Source: Nonlabens sp. Hel1_33_55
GTDB lineage: Bacteria; Bacteroidota; Bacteroidia; Flavobacteriales; Flavobacteriaceae
Assembly (NCBI RefSeq): GCF_900101765.1
Contig: NZ_LT627735.1
Span: forward strand, 372,001-436,000
Length of the DNA: 64,000 nt
Direction: 5' to 3'
The position numbers and the translations under genes were made by a program. Within the stretch, counting starts at the first letter, position 1. Every line of letters begins with the position of its first letter. Below the pieces are notes generated by a model that saw only the letters and a program-made list of their open reading frames with translations, did not search any database and was not told the DNA's origin. Positions 8,980 through 17,085 of the stretch are shown piece by piece.

Positions 8980-10092
8980 ATGAAAATAGCCTTAATCACA
9001 GGAGTCACAGGTCAAGACGGTGCCTATTTAAGTGAGTTTTTGCTTAAAAAAGGATATACCGTCCACGGACTGAAAAGACGTTCTTCTTTACTGAATACCG
9101 ATCGGATTGATCATTTGTATGAAGATCCTCATGTAGAAAATCAGCGTTTTATTCTGCACTATGGTGATATGACGGACAGCACCAATTTGACCCGATTGAT
9201 CCAAAGTATCATGCCAGACGAGATTTATAACCTTGCTGCGATGAGTCATGTTCAGGTTTCTTTTGAGATGCCTGAATATACCGGTAACGCCGATGGATTG
9301 GGAACCCTGCGTATTCTAGAAGCTGTGCGATTGCTGGGAATGGAAAAGAAAACGAGGATTTATCAAGCTTCTACCTCAGAATTGTACGGGAAAGTACAAG
9401 AGGTTCCACAAACAGAAACTACTCCATTTTACCCTAGATCGCCTTATGCGGTTGCCAAAATGTACGCTTACTGGATTACCGTAAATTATAGGGAGGCTTA
9501 CGGGATTTATGCCTGTAATGGTATCCTGTTTAATCATGAATCTCCCATACGTGGGGAGACTTTTGTTACTCGTAAGATTACCCGTGCCGCAGCTCGCATC
9601 GCTTTAGGTCTTCAAGACAAGTTCTATATAGGAAATCTAGATGCTCAACGAGACTGGGGTCATGCTAAGGATTATGTACGTATGATGTGGATGATCCTAC
9701 AGGCCGATGAGCCTGAAGATTGGGTTATCGCTACGGGAACGACCACTACGGTTCGTGACTTTATACGTATGGCCTTTAGAGAGGTAGGTATAGAGTTGGC
9801 GTTTAAAGGTACTGGCGTTGAAGAGAAAGCTTATGTAGCGTCCTGTTCCGATCCTAAATATACGGTCGAAATAGGTCATGAAGTTTTGTCCGTTGACCCG
9901 AAATATTTTAGACCTACTGAGGTAGAACTCTTGATAGGAGATGCCACCAAGGCTAAGGAAAAATTAGGCTGGGAATGCGAGTATCAGTTGCCTGAATTGG
10001 TGAAGGACATGATGAAAGGTGATCTTAAACTCATGCAGAAAGATCAGTTTTTAAAAGATCATGAGTATGATACCTTAAATTATTTTGAATAG
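8980..10092 (+). CDS. gmd: GDP-mannose 4,6-dehydratase
   Basis: Converts GDP-D-mannose to GDP-4-keto-6-deoxymannose, the first step towards GDP-L-fucose. It is a 370-residue extended SDR: GVTGQDGAYL at about 8-17, HYGDMTDSTNL, the STSELYGKVQEVPQTE block, and the catalytic Tyr/Lys in SPYAVAKMYAYW (about Y156/K160). FNHESPIRGETFVTRKI is diagnostic of Gmd. It lies directly upstream of the GDP-L-fucose synthase. A composite hairpin element fills the 79-nt gap between them. Confidence 0.96.
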   Translation: MKIALITGVTGQDGAYLSEFLLKKGYTVHGLKRRSSLLNTDRIDHLYEDPHVENQRFILHYGDMTDSTNLTRLIQSIMPDEIYNLAAMSHVQVSFEMPEYTGNADGLGTLRILEAVRLLGMEKKTRIYQASTSELYGKVQEVPQTETTPFYPRSPYAVAKMYAYWITVNYREAYGIYACNGILFNHESPIRGETFVTRKITRAAARIALGLQDKFYIGNLDAQRDWGHAKDYVRMMWMILQADEPEDWVIATGTTTTVRDFIRMAFREVGIELAFKGTGVEEKAYVASCSDPKYTVEIGHEVLSVDPKYFRPTEVELLIGDATKAKEKLGWECEYQLPELVKDMMKGDLKLMQKDQFLKDHEYDTLNYFE

Positions 10093-10149
10093 TTCGCTTT
10101 CTATTCAAAGAATAGAAGTTCATGCCGCACTTGATGCGGTACGAAAGCG
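10093..10149 (+). repeat. Composite two-hairpin element, copy A
   Basis: Begins at the base after the gmd stop. Palindrome arms CGCTTTC (10095-10101) and GAAAGCG (10143-10149) flank two hairpins: TTCTATTC-AAA-GAATAGAA (10099-10117) and CCGCA-CTTGA-TGCGG (10125-10139). The outer arms could close a three-way junction in RNA, competing with a few bases of the first hairpin. Copy B at 12345 shares 21 identical bases and the same first-hairpin geometry with a different stem sequence. Confidence 0.75.
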
Positions 10150-10171
10150 GAATACCTTCAAAAGTTAAAAC

Positions 10172-11257
10172 ATGGAAAAAGATTCAAAAATTTATATCGC
10201 TGGTCATCGTGGCTTGGTAGGAAGTGCGATTATGAATCATTTAATAGAAAGAGGATTCTCCAACTTGATCACAAGAACTTCTGCGGAATTAGATTTGAGA
10301 GCATCTGTAGCGGTTGCTGCTTTTTTTGAACAGGAACAGCCAGAGTATGTTTTTCTAGCTGCTGCAAAAGTTGGCGGTATCGTTGCTAACAACACCTATC
10401 GGGCAGATTTTATTCATGATAACTTAATGATCCAGAATCATGTGATCCATCAGAGTTATGTACATGGGGTCAAAAAGCTGCTTTTTTTAGGAAGTACCTG
10501 TATTTACCCTAAGGAATGTCCACAGCCTATGAAAGAAGAATACCTGTTGACAGGTCCTTTAGAATATACCAACGGACCTTATGCTATCGCTAAGATCGCT
10601 GGTATCAAGATGTGTGAGAGCTATAACTTGCAGTATGAAACGAACTTCGTTTCGGTCATGCCTACCAATTTATATGGTCCCAACGATAATTTTGATTTAG
10701 AAAAGTCCCATGTGCTGCCTGCATTATTAAGAAAAGTTCATTTAGGCAGGGCACTAGAACAAGGAGATTGGAGCGCTATTCAACGAGATTTGGATCGTTT
10801 GCCTATAGAAGGAGTTACTGGGCAGTCTAGTCAAGAGGATCAGCTTAAGGTGTTTGATAAGCATGGCATTCTTTTATCTGACCATGGTGTTCAAGTAGCC
10901 ATTTGGGGTAGTGGAGCCCCCATGAGGGAATTTTTATGGAGTCAAGATATGGCAGATGCTTGTGTTTTTGTGATGCAACATGTGGACTTTAAAGATTTGG
11001 CAGGAACAACGGATGAAGTGCGAAACACACATTTAAACATAGGTACGGGTCATGATATTAGCATCAAAGACTTGGCGGGTCTTATCAAAAAGCAGGTTGG
11101 TTTTCAAGGTGAGTTCTTTTTTAGAGATGATAAACCTGATGGGACTATGAAAAAGTTGACGGATGTTTCTAAGCTTTATGGCTTAGGTTGGGAACACAGA
11201 GTAAACCTAGAAAACGGAGTTGAGAGGATGTACAAGTGGTATCTGCAACAAAAATAA
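10172..11257 (+). CDS. fcl: GDP-L-fucose synthase
   Basis: Epimerises and reduces GDP-4-keto-6-deoxymannose to GDP-L-fucose with NADPH. It has 361 residues, about 45 more than the E. coli enzyme. Seen: IYIAGHRGLVGSAI at the N-terminus, AAAKVGGIVAN, the STCIYP block with catalytic Ser, Tyr/Lys in NGPYAIAKIAGIKM, PTNLYGPNDNF, and GSGAPMREFLW. The extra length is an insertion between LLRKVHLG and VAIWGSG (about residues 190-232); I recall such longer forms as common in Bacteroidota. It works with gmd just upstream. Confidence 0.95.
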   Translation: MEKDSKIYIAGHRGLVGSAIMNHLIERGFSNLITRTSAELDLRASVAVAAFFEQEQPEYVFLAAAKVGGIVANNTYRADFIHDNLMIQNHVIHQSYVHGVKKLLFLGSTCIYPKECPQPMKEEYLLTGPLEYTNGPYAIAKIAGIKMCESYNLQYETNFVSVMPTNLYGPNDNFDLEKSHVLPALLRKVHLGRALEQGDWSAIQRDLDRLPIEGVTGQSSQEDQLKVFDKHGILLSDHGVQVAIWGSGAPMREFLWSQDMADACVFVMQHVDFKDLAGTTDEVRNTHLNIGTGHDISIKDLAGLIKKQVGFQGEFFFRDDKPDGTMKKLTDVSKLYGLGWEHRVNLENGVERMYKWYLQQK

Positions 11258-11337
11258 TATACTTTTAAAATCCTTATTCATTAGATTAAAGTGAATAGTC
11301 TCTATAATTTTAAGCTTCAGATACTTCAGAATATTCA

Positions 11338-11345
11338 TACCTTTG
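11338..11345 (+). promoter_or_regulatory. Candidate internal promoter -7 box (TACCTTTG)
   Basis: Exact TAnnTTTG match upstream of the epimerase gene. It would place the transcript start near 11352, which favours the TTG start at 11379 over the one at 11343. No clear -33 TTG is visible. Confidence 0.4.
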
Positions 11346-11378
11346 CCGCTTTGTTTAGAAACCTTCAAAAACCTTAGC

Positions 11379-12341
11379 TTGAAGATATTAATAACTGGTG
11401 TCGCCGGATTTATAGGGAGCAACCTTGCAGAGTACTTTTTACAAAAAGGCGAGCAAGTCGTTGGTCTAGATAACTTTGCGACCGGGCATGCTCACAATAT
11501 TGAGCCTTTGAAGAAAATGGAGTCTTTTTCTTTTATAGAAGGAGATATTCGAAATCTGGATACCTGTCATCAAGCCGTCAAGGGTTGCGATTATGTATTG
11601 CATCAAGCTGCATTAGGGAGTGTTCCTAGATCTATTAAGGATCCGATTACTTCTAATGATGTGAATGTGGGCGGATTTTTAAATATGCTGGTCGCATGTA
11701 AAGAAGCTGGTGTTAAGAAAATGGTCTATGCTGCCAGTAGTTCTACTTATGGTGACTCTGCTGCGTTGCCCAAAGTGGAAGATGTTATCGGGAAGCCGTT
11801 ATCTCCTTATGCAATTACCAAATATGTGAATGAACTGTATGCTGATGTTTTTTATAAAACCTACGGCTTAAATACGGTAGGACTCCGATACTTTAATGTT
11901 TTTGGCCGCAAGCAAGATCCTAACGGAGCCTATGCTGCTGTGATCCCTTTGTTTACGAAGAATCTAATGAATAAACAATCGCCCAATATCAATGGTGACG
12001 GTACGTATTCGCGAGACTTCACTTATATCGATAACGTGATTCAAGCTAACGAGAAAGCGATGTTGTCAGAGCATCCTGATGCTGAAAATACCGTTTTTAA
12101 TGTGGCCTATGGAGATCGAACCGATCTGAATTTGTTGGTAGATTTACTACGAAACAGCCTTTCCAAATACGATGCAGCTATTGCAGATGTAGCCACTACT
12201 TATGGACCCGAACGAATTGGTGATATTCCACATTCCTTGGCTTCCATTGATAAGGCTCGTTCTATCATTGGCTATGATCCCCAATATAATATACAGACAG
12301 GTATCGATGAAGCTGTAAAATGGTACTGGAATAATTTATAA
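11379..12341 (+). CDS. UDP-N-acetylglucosamine 4-epimerase, WbpP/TviC-like
   Basis: Extended SDR of 320 residues. From the TTG start, ITGVAGFIGSNLAEYF opens the Rossmann fold; SVPRSIKDPITSNDVNVGG is the WbpP/TviC signature; catalytic residues are in AASSSTYGDS and SPYAITKYVNE. Homologues interconvert UDP-GlcNAc/UDP-GalNAc or the corresponding uronic acids. The next gene is a WbpO/TviB-type dehydrogenase, so the pair probably supplies UDP-GalNAcA; which enzyme acts first cannot be told from sequence. The TTG start is chosen because it lies immediately before the nucleotide-binding strand and downstream of a -7 box. Confidence 0.87.
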   Translation: MKILITGVAGFIGSNLAEYFLQKGEQVVGLDNFATGHAHNIEPLKKMESFSFIEGDIRNLDTCHQAVKGCDYVLHQAALGSVPRSIKDPITSNDVNVGGFLNMLVACKEAGVKKMVYAASSSTYGDSAALPKVEDVIGKPLSPYAITKYVNELYADVFYKTYGLNTVGLRYFNVFGRKQDPNGAYAAVIPLFTKNLMNKQSPNINGDGTYSRDFTYIDNVIQANEKAMLSEHPDAENTVFNVAYGDRTDLNLLVDLLRNSLSKYDAAIADVATTYGPERIGDIPHSLASIDKARSIIGYDPQYNIQTGIDEAVKWYWNNL

Positions 12342-12344
12342 AAC

Positions 12345-12394
12345 TTCGCTTTGATTACGCAGTAATCAAGTTTATGCCGCACTTGATGCGGTAC
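12345..12394 (+). repeat. Composite two-hairpin element, copy B
   Basis: Starts 4 nt after the epimerase stop: left arm TTCGCTTT (12345-12352), hairpin TTGATTAC-GCA-GTAATCAA (12351-12369), AAGTT, then CCGCA-CTTGA-TGCGG (12377-12391). Positions 12374-12394 are identical to 10122-10142 in copy A. The right palindrome arm GAAAGCG is absent here. Confidence 0.75.
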
Positions 12395-12425
12395 CATTAG
12401 TTAAAGAAAATGAAACAATAAAAAG

Positions 12426-13703
12426 ATGCAAAGAAAAATCGCCGTCGTTGGATTAGGATACGTAGGACTGCCATTAGCTAGATTGTTTGCTACAAAATTC
12501 CCAGTTGTGGGTTTTGATATCAATGAAGCCCGAGTTACTGAATTGAATACAGGTCATGATAGTACGCTGGAAGTAGAAGATGACATTCTTAAAAAAGCCT
12601 TGAAGCCTACTAATGACGATGACAATGGGTTGTTTTGTACTTCACAGTTAGAACATATTTCTGATTGTAATTACTATGTCGTTACTGTTCCTACACCCGT
12701 AGATAAGAACAATAGACCAGTCCTTACCCCTTTGTACAAATCTAGTGAAAGTGTGGGGTCTGTCTTGAAAAAAGGAGATATTGTCATTTATGAATCTACA
12801 GTATATCCTGGGGTGACTGAGGAGGAATGTGTGCCGGTTTTGGAGCGCGTGAGCGGTTTGATTTTCAACAAAGACTTCTTTGTAGGATACTCACCAGAGC
12901 GTATTAATCCAGGAGATAAGGAACATACGGTAGATAAAATTTTAAAGGTGACCTCTGGTTCCACACCAGAAGTCGGAATCAAGGTAGATGCTTTATATAA
13001 AGAAGTCATTACTGCTGGGACTCATTTGGCGCCTACAATAAAAGTAGCCGAAGCGGCTAAGGTGATTGAAAATTCACAACGCGATATCAATATTGCGTTT
13101 GTCAATGAGTTGGCGAAGATCTTTAATAAACTGGATATCAATACGCATGATGTTCTCGAAGCTGCCGGGACTAAATGGAATTTTCTTCCCTTTAAGCCAG
13201 GCTTGGTAGGTGGGCACTGTATAGGTGTTGATCCTTATTATTTGGCACAAAAGGCTCAAGAAGTAGGGTATCATCCCGAGATTATTCTAGCAGGAAGACG
13301 TATGAATGACAGTATGGGTAGCTATGTGGCTAGTGAAGTCGTTAAATTGATGCTTTCCAAAAATATTGCCGTTAAAGGATCTAAGGCGCTCGTACTCGGT
13401 ATAACGTTCAAGGAGGACTGTCCTGATGTCAGAAATACCAAGGTAATTGATGTCGTATCCAATCTAAAGGAATTTGGTATCGATGTGACGATCTTTGACC
13501 CGCTAGCTAATCCAGACGAGGTAGAGCACGAATATGGAGTGCGTAACATCAAAAAATTAGGAACTGAAACCTATGATGCTATTGTATTAGCGGTAGCCCA
13601 TAAAGAATTTCTAAGGCTTGACTTTAGTGCTAGTTCTAAGGAGACCGCTGTGTTGTACGATGTCAAGGGTGTTTTAGGAGATCGAGCCGATAAGAAATTA
13701 TAA
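12426..13703 (+). CDS. UDP-HexNAc 6-dehydrogenase, TviB/WbpO-like
   Basis: NAD-dependent dehydrogenase oxidising C6 of a UDP-N-acetylhexosamine to a uronic acid. Of 425 residues: IAVVGLGYVGLPLARLFA at the N-terminus, VPTPVDKNNRPVLTPL, YESTVYPGVTEEECVPVLE, YSPERINPGDKEH, and catalytic Cys in GLVGGHCIGVDPYYLA. The PVDKNNRPDLTPL-type and GDKEH wording marks the TviB/WbpO group rather than WecC. It sits between the WbpP-like epimerase and rfbB, with a 1-nt gap to rfbB. Confidence 0.9.
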   Translation: MQRKIAVVGLGYVGLPLARLFATKFPVVGFDINEARVTELNTGHDSTLEVEDDILKKALKPTNDDDNGLFCTSQLEHISDCNYYVVTVPTPVDKNNRPVLTPLYKSSESVGSVLKKGDIVIYESTVYPGVTEEECVPVLERVSGLIFNKDFFVGYSPERINPGDKEHTVDKILKVTSGSTPEVGIKVDALYKEVITAGTHLAPTIKVAEAAKVIENSQRDINIAFVNELAKIFNKLDINTHDVLEAAGTKWNFLPFKPGLVGGHCIGVDPYYLAQKAQEVGYHPEIILAGRRMNDSMGSYVASEVVKLMLSKNIAVKGSKALVLGITFKEDCPDVRNTKVIDVVSNLKEFGIDVTIFDPLANPDEVEHEYGVRNIKKLGTETYDAIVLAVAHKEFLRLDFSASSKETAVLYDVKGVLGDRADKKL

Positions 13704-13704
13704 T

Positions 13705-14751
13705 ATGAAAAAGATTTTAATTACCGGAGGAGCTGGTTTTATAGGATCCCATGTGGTAAGACGATTTGTTAGCCAATATCCAGATACGGCGATTGTCAAT
13801 TTAGATGCATTAACCTACGCGGGTAATTTGAACAATATTACCGATATTGAGGATGCATCTAATTATACTTTTGTAAAGGGTGATATTACCAACTCTGACT
13901 TTATCCATAAGCTATTTCAAGAACATAGGTTCGATGGCGTGATACATCTAGCGGCTGAATCTCATGTGGACCGATCTATAACCGATCCCGTAAGCTTTGT
14001 AATGACTAATGTGGTAGGAACTGTTAATTTGCTTAACGCGTTCAAGGAATTGTGGAAAGGTGATTTTACCAATAAGCGCTTTTACCATGTAAGCACAGAT
14101 GAGGTATATGGATCGCTAGGAGAAACTGGTTTGTTTACCGAATCCACCTCTTACGACCCCAATTCGCCATACTCCGCTTCTAAAGCAAGCTCTGATCATT
14201 TTGTACGTGCCTATGGAGAAACATATGGAATGCCCTATGTGATTTCCAATTGTTCCAACAATTATGGTCCACATCATTTTCCAGAGAAGTTGATCCCCTT
14301 ATTTATCAATAATATTATTCATCATAAGCCCTTACCAGTATATGGTGATGGTAATTATACACGTGATTGGTTGTATGTGATCGATCATGCCATCGCTATT
14401 GATCTCGCTTTCCATCAAGGGGAAAACACCGCTACCTATAACATAGGTGGTTTTAACGAGTGGAAAAATATAGATCTGGTGAAGTTACTTTGCCAAATTA
14501 TGGATGAAAAACTAGGCAGAGATACTGGTGCCTCTGAACAACTTATCACTTATGTAACCGATAGGCCCGGTCATGATTTGAGGTACGCCATAGATGCTTC
14601 TAAAATTAATAGTGAATTGGGTTGGAAGCCTACAGTAACCTTTGAACAGGGATTAGAAAAAACTATAGACTGGTATTTACATAATGAAGAATGGTTGGCA
14701 CAGGTAACTAGTGGAGCCTATCAAGATTATTACAACCAACAATACAAATAA
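13705..14751 (+). CDS. rfbB: dTDP-glucose 4,6-dehydratase
   Basis: Forms dTDP-4-keto-6-deoxyglucose, the branch point for dTDP-L-rhamnose and dTDP-4-amino sugars. A 348-residue extended SDR: ILITGGAGFIGSHVVRRF, LAAESHVDRSI, HVSTDEVYGSLGE, catalytic Tyr/Lys in SPYSASKASSDHFVRAY, and NCSNNYGPHHFPEKLIPL, all diagnostic for RmlB. It begins the rfbB-C-D-A block and follows the dehydrogenase by 1 nt. Its product probably also feeds the DegT aminotransferase at 22049. Confidence 0.97.
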   Translation: MKKILITGGAGFIGSHVVRRFVSQYPDTAIVNLDALTYAGNLNNITDIEDASNYTFVKGDITNSDFIHKLFQEHRFDGVIHLAAESHVDRSITDPVSFVMTNVVGTVNLLNAFKELWKGDFTNKRFYHVSTDEVYGSLGETGLFTESTSYDPNSPYSASKASSDHFVRAYGETYGMPYVISNCSNNYGPHHFPEKLIPLFINNIIHHKPLPVYGDGNYTRDWLYVIDHAIAIDLAFHQGENTATYNIGGFNEWKNIDLVKLLCQIMDEKLGRDTGASEQLITYVTDRPGHDLRYAIDASKINSELGWKPTVTFEQGLEKTIDWYLHNEEWLAQVTSGAYQDYYNQQYK

Positions 14752-14757
14752 TAAGTT

Positions 14758-14773
14758 CGCTTTCGCGAAAGCG
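14758..14773. repeat. 16-bp palindrome (perfect copy, after rfbB stop)
   Basis: CGCTTTCGCGAAAGCG in the rfbB-rfbC gap. The flanks (AGTTCGC... and ...GCGGAATACC) match those of composite element copy A at 10091, which looks like this element with ~40 nt replacing its central base. Confidence 0.9.
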
Positions 14774-14792
14774 GAATACCGTTCGATATTAA

Positions 14793-15347
14793 TTGCAGAC
14801 AATGAACTTAAAACACACAGAGATAGAGGGTTGTTTTCTTTTAGAACCAAACATCATCAAAGATGAGCGCGGTTTTTTTATGGAGAGTTTTAATCAGCAA
14901 AAATTTGAAGCCCTTACGGGTGTAAAGATGGCTTTTGTACAAGATAATATGTCGCATTCTACCTATGGAGTTATTCGTGGAATGCATGCGCAAGCTGGAG
15001 AACATGCCCAAGCAAAACTAGTAAGTGTCTTGCAAGGCGAGGTCTTGGATGTAGCTGTTGATATCAGAAAAGAATCGGCCACCTACGGAAAGGTCGTTAC
15101 TGCATTATTAAATGATGTCAATAGGCATCAACTCTTTGTTCCCAGAGGCTGTTTACATGGTTTTGCGGTATTGAGTAAACAAGCTACATTTTTCTATAAA
15201 TGCGATAACTTTTATAATAAAGCATCAGAAATTGGTGTCAAATATGACGATTCATCGCTTCATATAGATTGGAAAATCCCAGCGGATCAGCATATCATTT
15301 CAAGCAAAGATGCAGATCTTCCAATTTTAAAGGATTTGAAACTATGA
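14793..15347 (+). CDS. rfbC: dTDP-4-dehydrorhamnose 3,5-epimerase
   Basis: Cupin-type epimerase, second dTDP-rhamnose step. 184 residues, usual family length. DERGFFMESFNQQKFE at the start, FVQDNMSHSTYGVIRGMHAQ, LDVAVDIRKESATYGK and FVPRGCLHGFAVLS match RmlC; the catalytic His is expected in the RGMHAQ segment. The usual RGLHYQ reads RGMHAQ here, a modest departure. The stop overlaps the rfbD start (ATGA). Confidence 0.94.
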   Translation: MQTMNLKHTEIEGCFLLEPNIIKDERGFFMESFNQQKFEALTGVKMAFVQDNMSHSTYGVIRGMHAQAGEHAQAKLVSVLQGEVLDVAVDIRKESATYGKVVTALLNDVNRHQLFVPRGCLHGFAVLSKQATFFYKCDNFYNKASEIGVKYDDSSLHIDWKIPADQHIISSKDADLPILKDLKL

Positions 15348-16210
15348 GCATGGTTTTAGTCTTTGGCGGCAATGGTCAGTTGGGTCAATGCCTGCAAGAG
15401 GTGGTCAAGGATCAAGGATCTAATGGATTGAACTATAAATTTCTTTCGACAGCTGAAGGAGATATTACTAATGATAAAAAGCTGACACTTCTATTTCAGG
15501 AGAACCAACCATCTTATATTATCAATTGTGCTGCCTATACCGCAGTAGACATTGCAGAGGATGAAGGGGAAAAGGCAAAAAACATTAACACGATCGGTGC
15601 GGGAAATCTAGCAAAGTTATGCGGTCAATATGGAACAACACTCATACACATCTCAACAGATTTTGTTTTCGATGGTTCACAATCTTTTCCTCTTAAAGAA
15701 ACCGATGCTACAAATCCATTAGGGATTTATGGAGTAACCAAACTAGCGGGCGAGCAATCGATTGCTGAAAATTGTGACAGGTATTTTATTATTAGAACGA
15801 GCTGGTTATACAGCACCTATGGTAAAAATTTTTTGAAAACCATGCTTCGACTAGCTCAGAATCGAAATACTATTTCAGTAGTTTCTGACCAGATCGGTAC
15901 GCCAACTTATGCCATGGATCTTGCAGGATTCATCCTTCATCTCATTGACAACAACGCTAATCAATATGGTGTTTACCATTTCAGCAATCAAGGTGTGGCT
16001 TCATGGTATGATTTTGCAAGCGAAATTTTAAAGAACACAAAAACTATCGCAGTAGTGCCGGTAAATAGCGATGCATATCCTACTAGGGCTATCAGGCCTG
16101 CATTTTCTGTTCTGGATAAAAATAAAATAAAGAACACCTTTTCCTACAATATTCCTTACTGGAGAGATAGTGTGGAAAAGTGTTTGTTAAAATTAAATGC
16201 TTCACTATGA
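15344..16210 (+). CDS. rfbD: dTDP-4-dehydrorhamnose reductase
   Basis: NAD(P)H-dependent SDR completing dTDP-L-rhamnose. 288 residues from the ATG at 15344, chosen because it overlaps the rfbC stop as ATGA and lies just before VLVFGGNGQLGQCLQ. Also seen: NCAAYTAVDIAEDE, ISTDFVFDGSQ, catalytic Tyr/Lys in NPLGIYGVTKLAGEQ, and RTSWLYSTYGKNFLKTML. An upstream start at 15269 would overlap rfbC by 79 nt and lacks support. Tightly coupled on both sides. Confidence 0.95.
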   Translation: MSMVLVFGGNGQLGQCLQEVVKDQGSNGLNYKFLSTAEGDITNDKKLTLLFQENQPSYIINCAAYTAVDIAEDEGEKAKNINTIGAGNLAKLCGQYGTTLIHISTDFVFDGSQSFPLKETDATNPLGIYGVTKLAGEQSIAENCDRYFIIRTSWLYSTYGKNFLKTMLRLAQNRNTISVVSDQIGTPTYAMDLAGFILHLIDNNANQYGVYHFSNQGVASWYDFASEILKNTKTIAVVPVNSDAYPTRAIRPAFSVLDKNKIKNTFSYNIPYWRDSVEKCLLKLNASL

Positions 16211-17076
16211 AAGGAATAGTTCTCGCCGGTGGATCCGGTACTCGATTGCATCCATTGACATCAGTTTTGTCTAAACAATTGCTGCCCGTGTATGATAAAC
16301 CCATGATCTATTATCCGTTATCCACGCTCATGAGCGCGGGAATCAATGAGATATTGATTATTTCAACTCCCAAGGATCTTCCCATTTTCAAGGAATTACT
16401 GGGCGATGGTAGTAAATACGGTTGTCATTATGAATATGCTGTGCAAGAGAATCCCAATGGACTTGCTGAGGCTTTTATTATAGGGAAGGATTTTATAGGT
16501 AAAGATAAGGTCGCGCTCATATTGGGCGACAACATTTTTTACGGCACTGGTCTCAATGATTTATTAAAAAGCAATAATGATCCTGATGGAGGCATTATCT
16601 ATGCCTATCATGTCCATGACCCAGAACGGTATGGTGTGGTAGATTTTGATAAAGATGGCAAGGTCATCTCCATTGAAGAAAAACCCAAGGCGCCTAGGTC
16701 AAACTATGCCGTTCCTGGGATCTACTTTTATGATAATTCTGTTGTAAAAATCGCAGAAAACATAGAGCCTTCTGCCCGTGGAGAGTTGGAAATAACTGAT
16801 GTCAATAGAGAATATCTCAAAAGGGGGAATCTTAAGGTAAGTATACTTGATAGAGGTACTGCATGGCTTGATACCGGTACTTTTAAATCACTTATGCAAG
16901 CCTCTCAATTTGTAGAGGTAATTGAAGAGCGACAAGGTTTGAAAATAGGATCTATTGAAGCAACTGCGTTTGAAATGGGTTATATTGATAAGGAGCAATT
17001 GGAAAAACTCATCACACCATTGTTCAAAAGCGGATATGGAAACGCATTGAAGGATAAATTGAACGATTCCATTTAA
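16207..17076 (+). CDS. rfbA: glucose-1-phosphate thymidylyltransferase
   Basis: Makes dTDP-glucose from glucose-1-phosphate and dTTP, feeding rfbB. 289 residues from ATG 16207 (ATGA overlap with rfbD). MKGIVLAGGSGTRLHPLT is the nucleotide-binding signature, followed by SKQLLPVYDKPMIYYPLST, LILGDNIFYG, EEKPKAPRSNYAVPGIYFYD and RGTAWLDTGT. The order rfbB-C-D-A is complete, so dTDP-L-rhamnose can be made from this operon alone. Confidence 0.97.
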   Translation: MKGIVLAGGSGTRLHPLTSVLSKQLLPVYDKPMIYYPLSTLMSAGINEILIISTPKDLPIFKELLGDGSKYGCHYEYAVQENPNGLAEAFIIGKDFIGKDKVALILGDNIFYGTGLNDLLKSNNDPDGGIIYAYHVHDPERYGVVDFDKDGKVISIEEKPKAPRSNYAVPGIYFYDNSVVKIAENIEPSARGELEITDVNREYLKRGNLKVSILDRGTAWLDTGTFKSLMQASQFVEVIEERQGLKIGSIEATAFEMGYIDKEQLEKLITPLFKSGYGNALKDKLNDSI

Positions 17077-17085
17077 ATACTGCAA

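Noticed and set aside
15269..15343. Upstream start of rfbD
   Set aside because: It would overlap rfbC by 79 nt; ATG 15344 gives an ATGA overlap and starts at the Rossmann strand.
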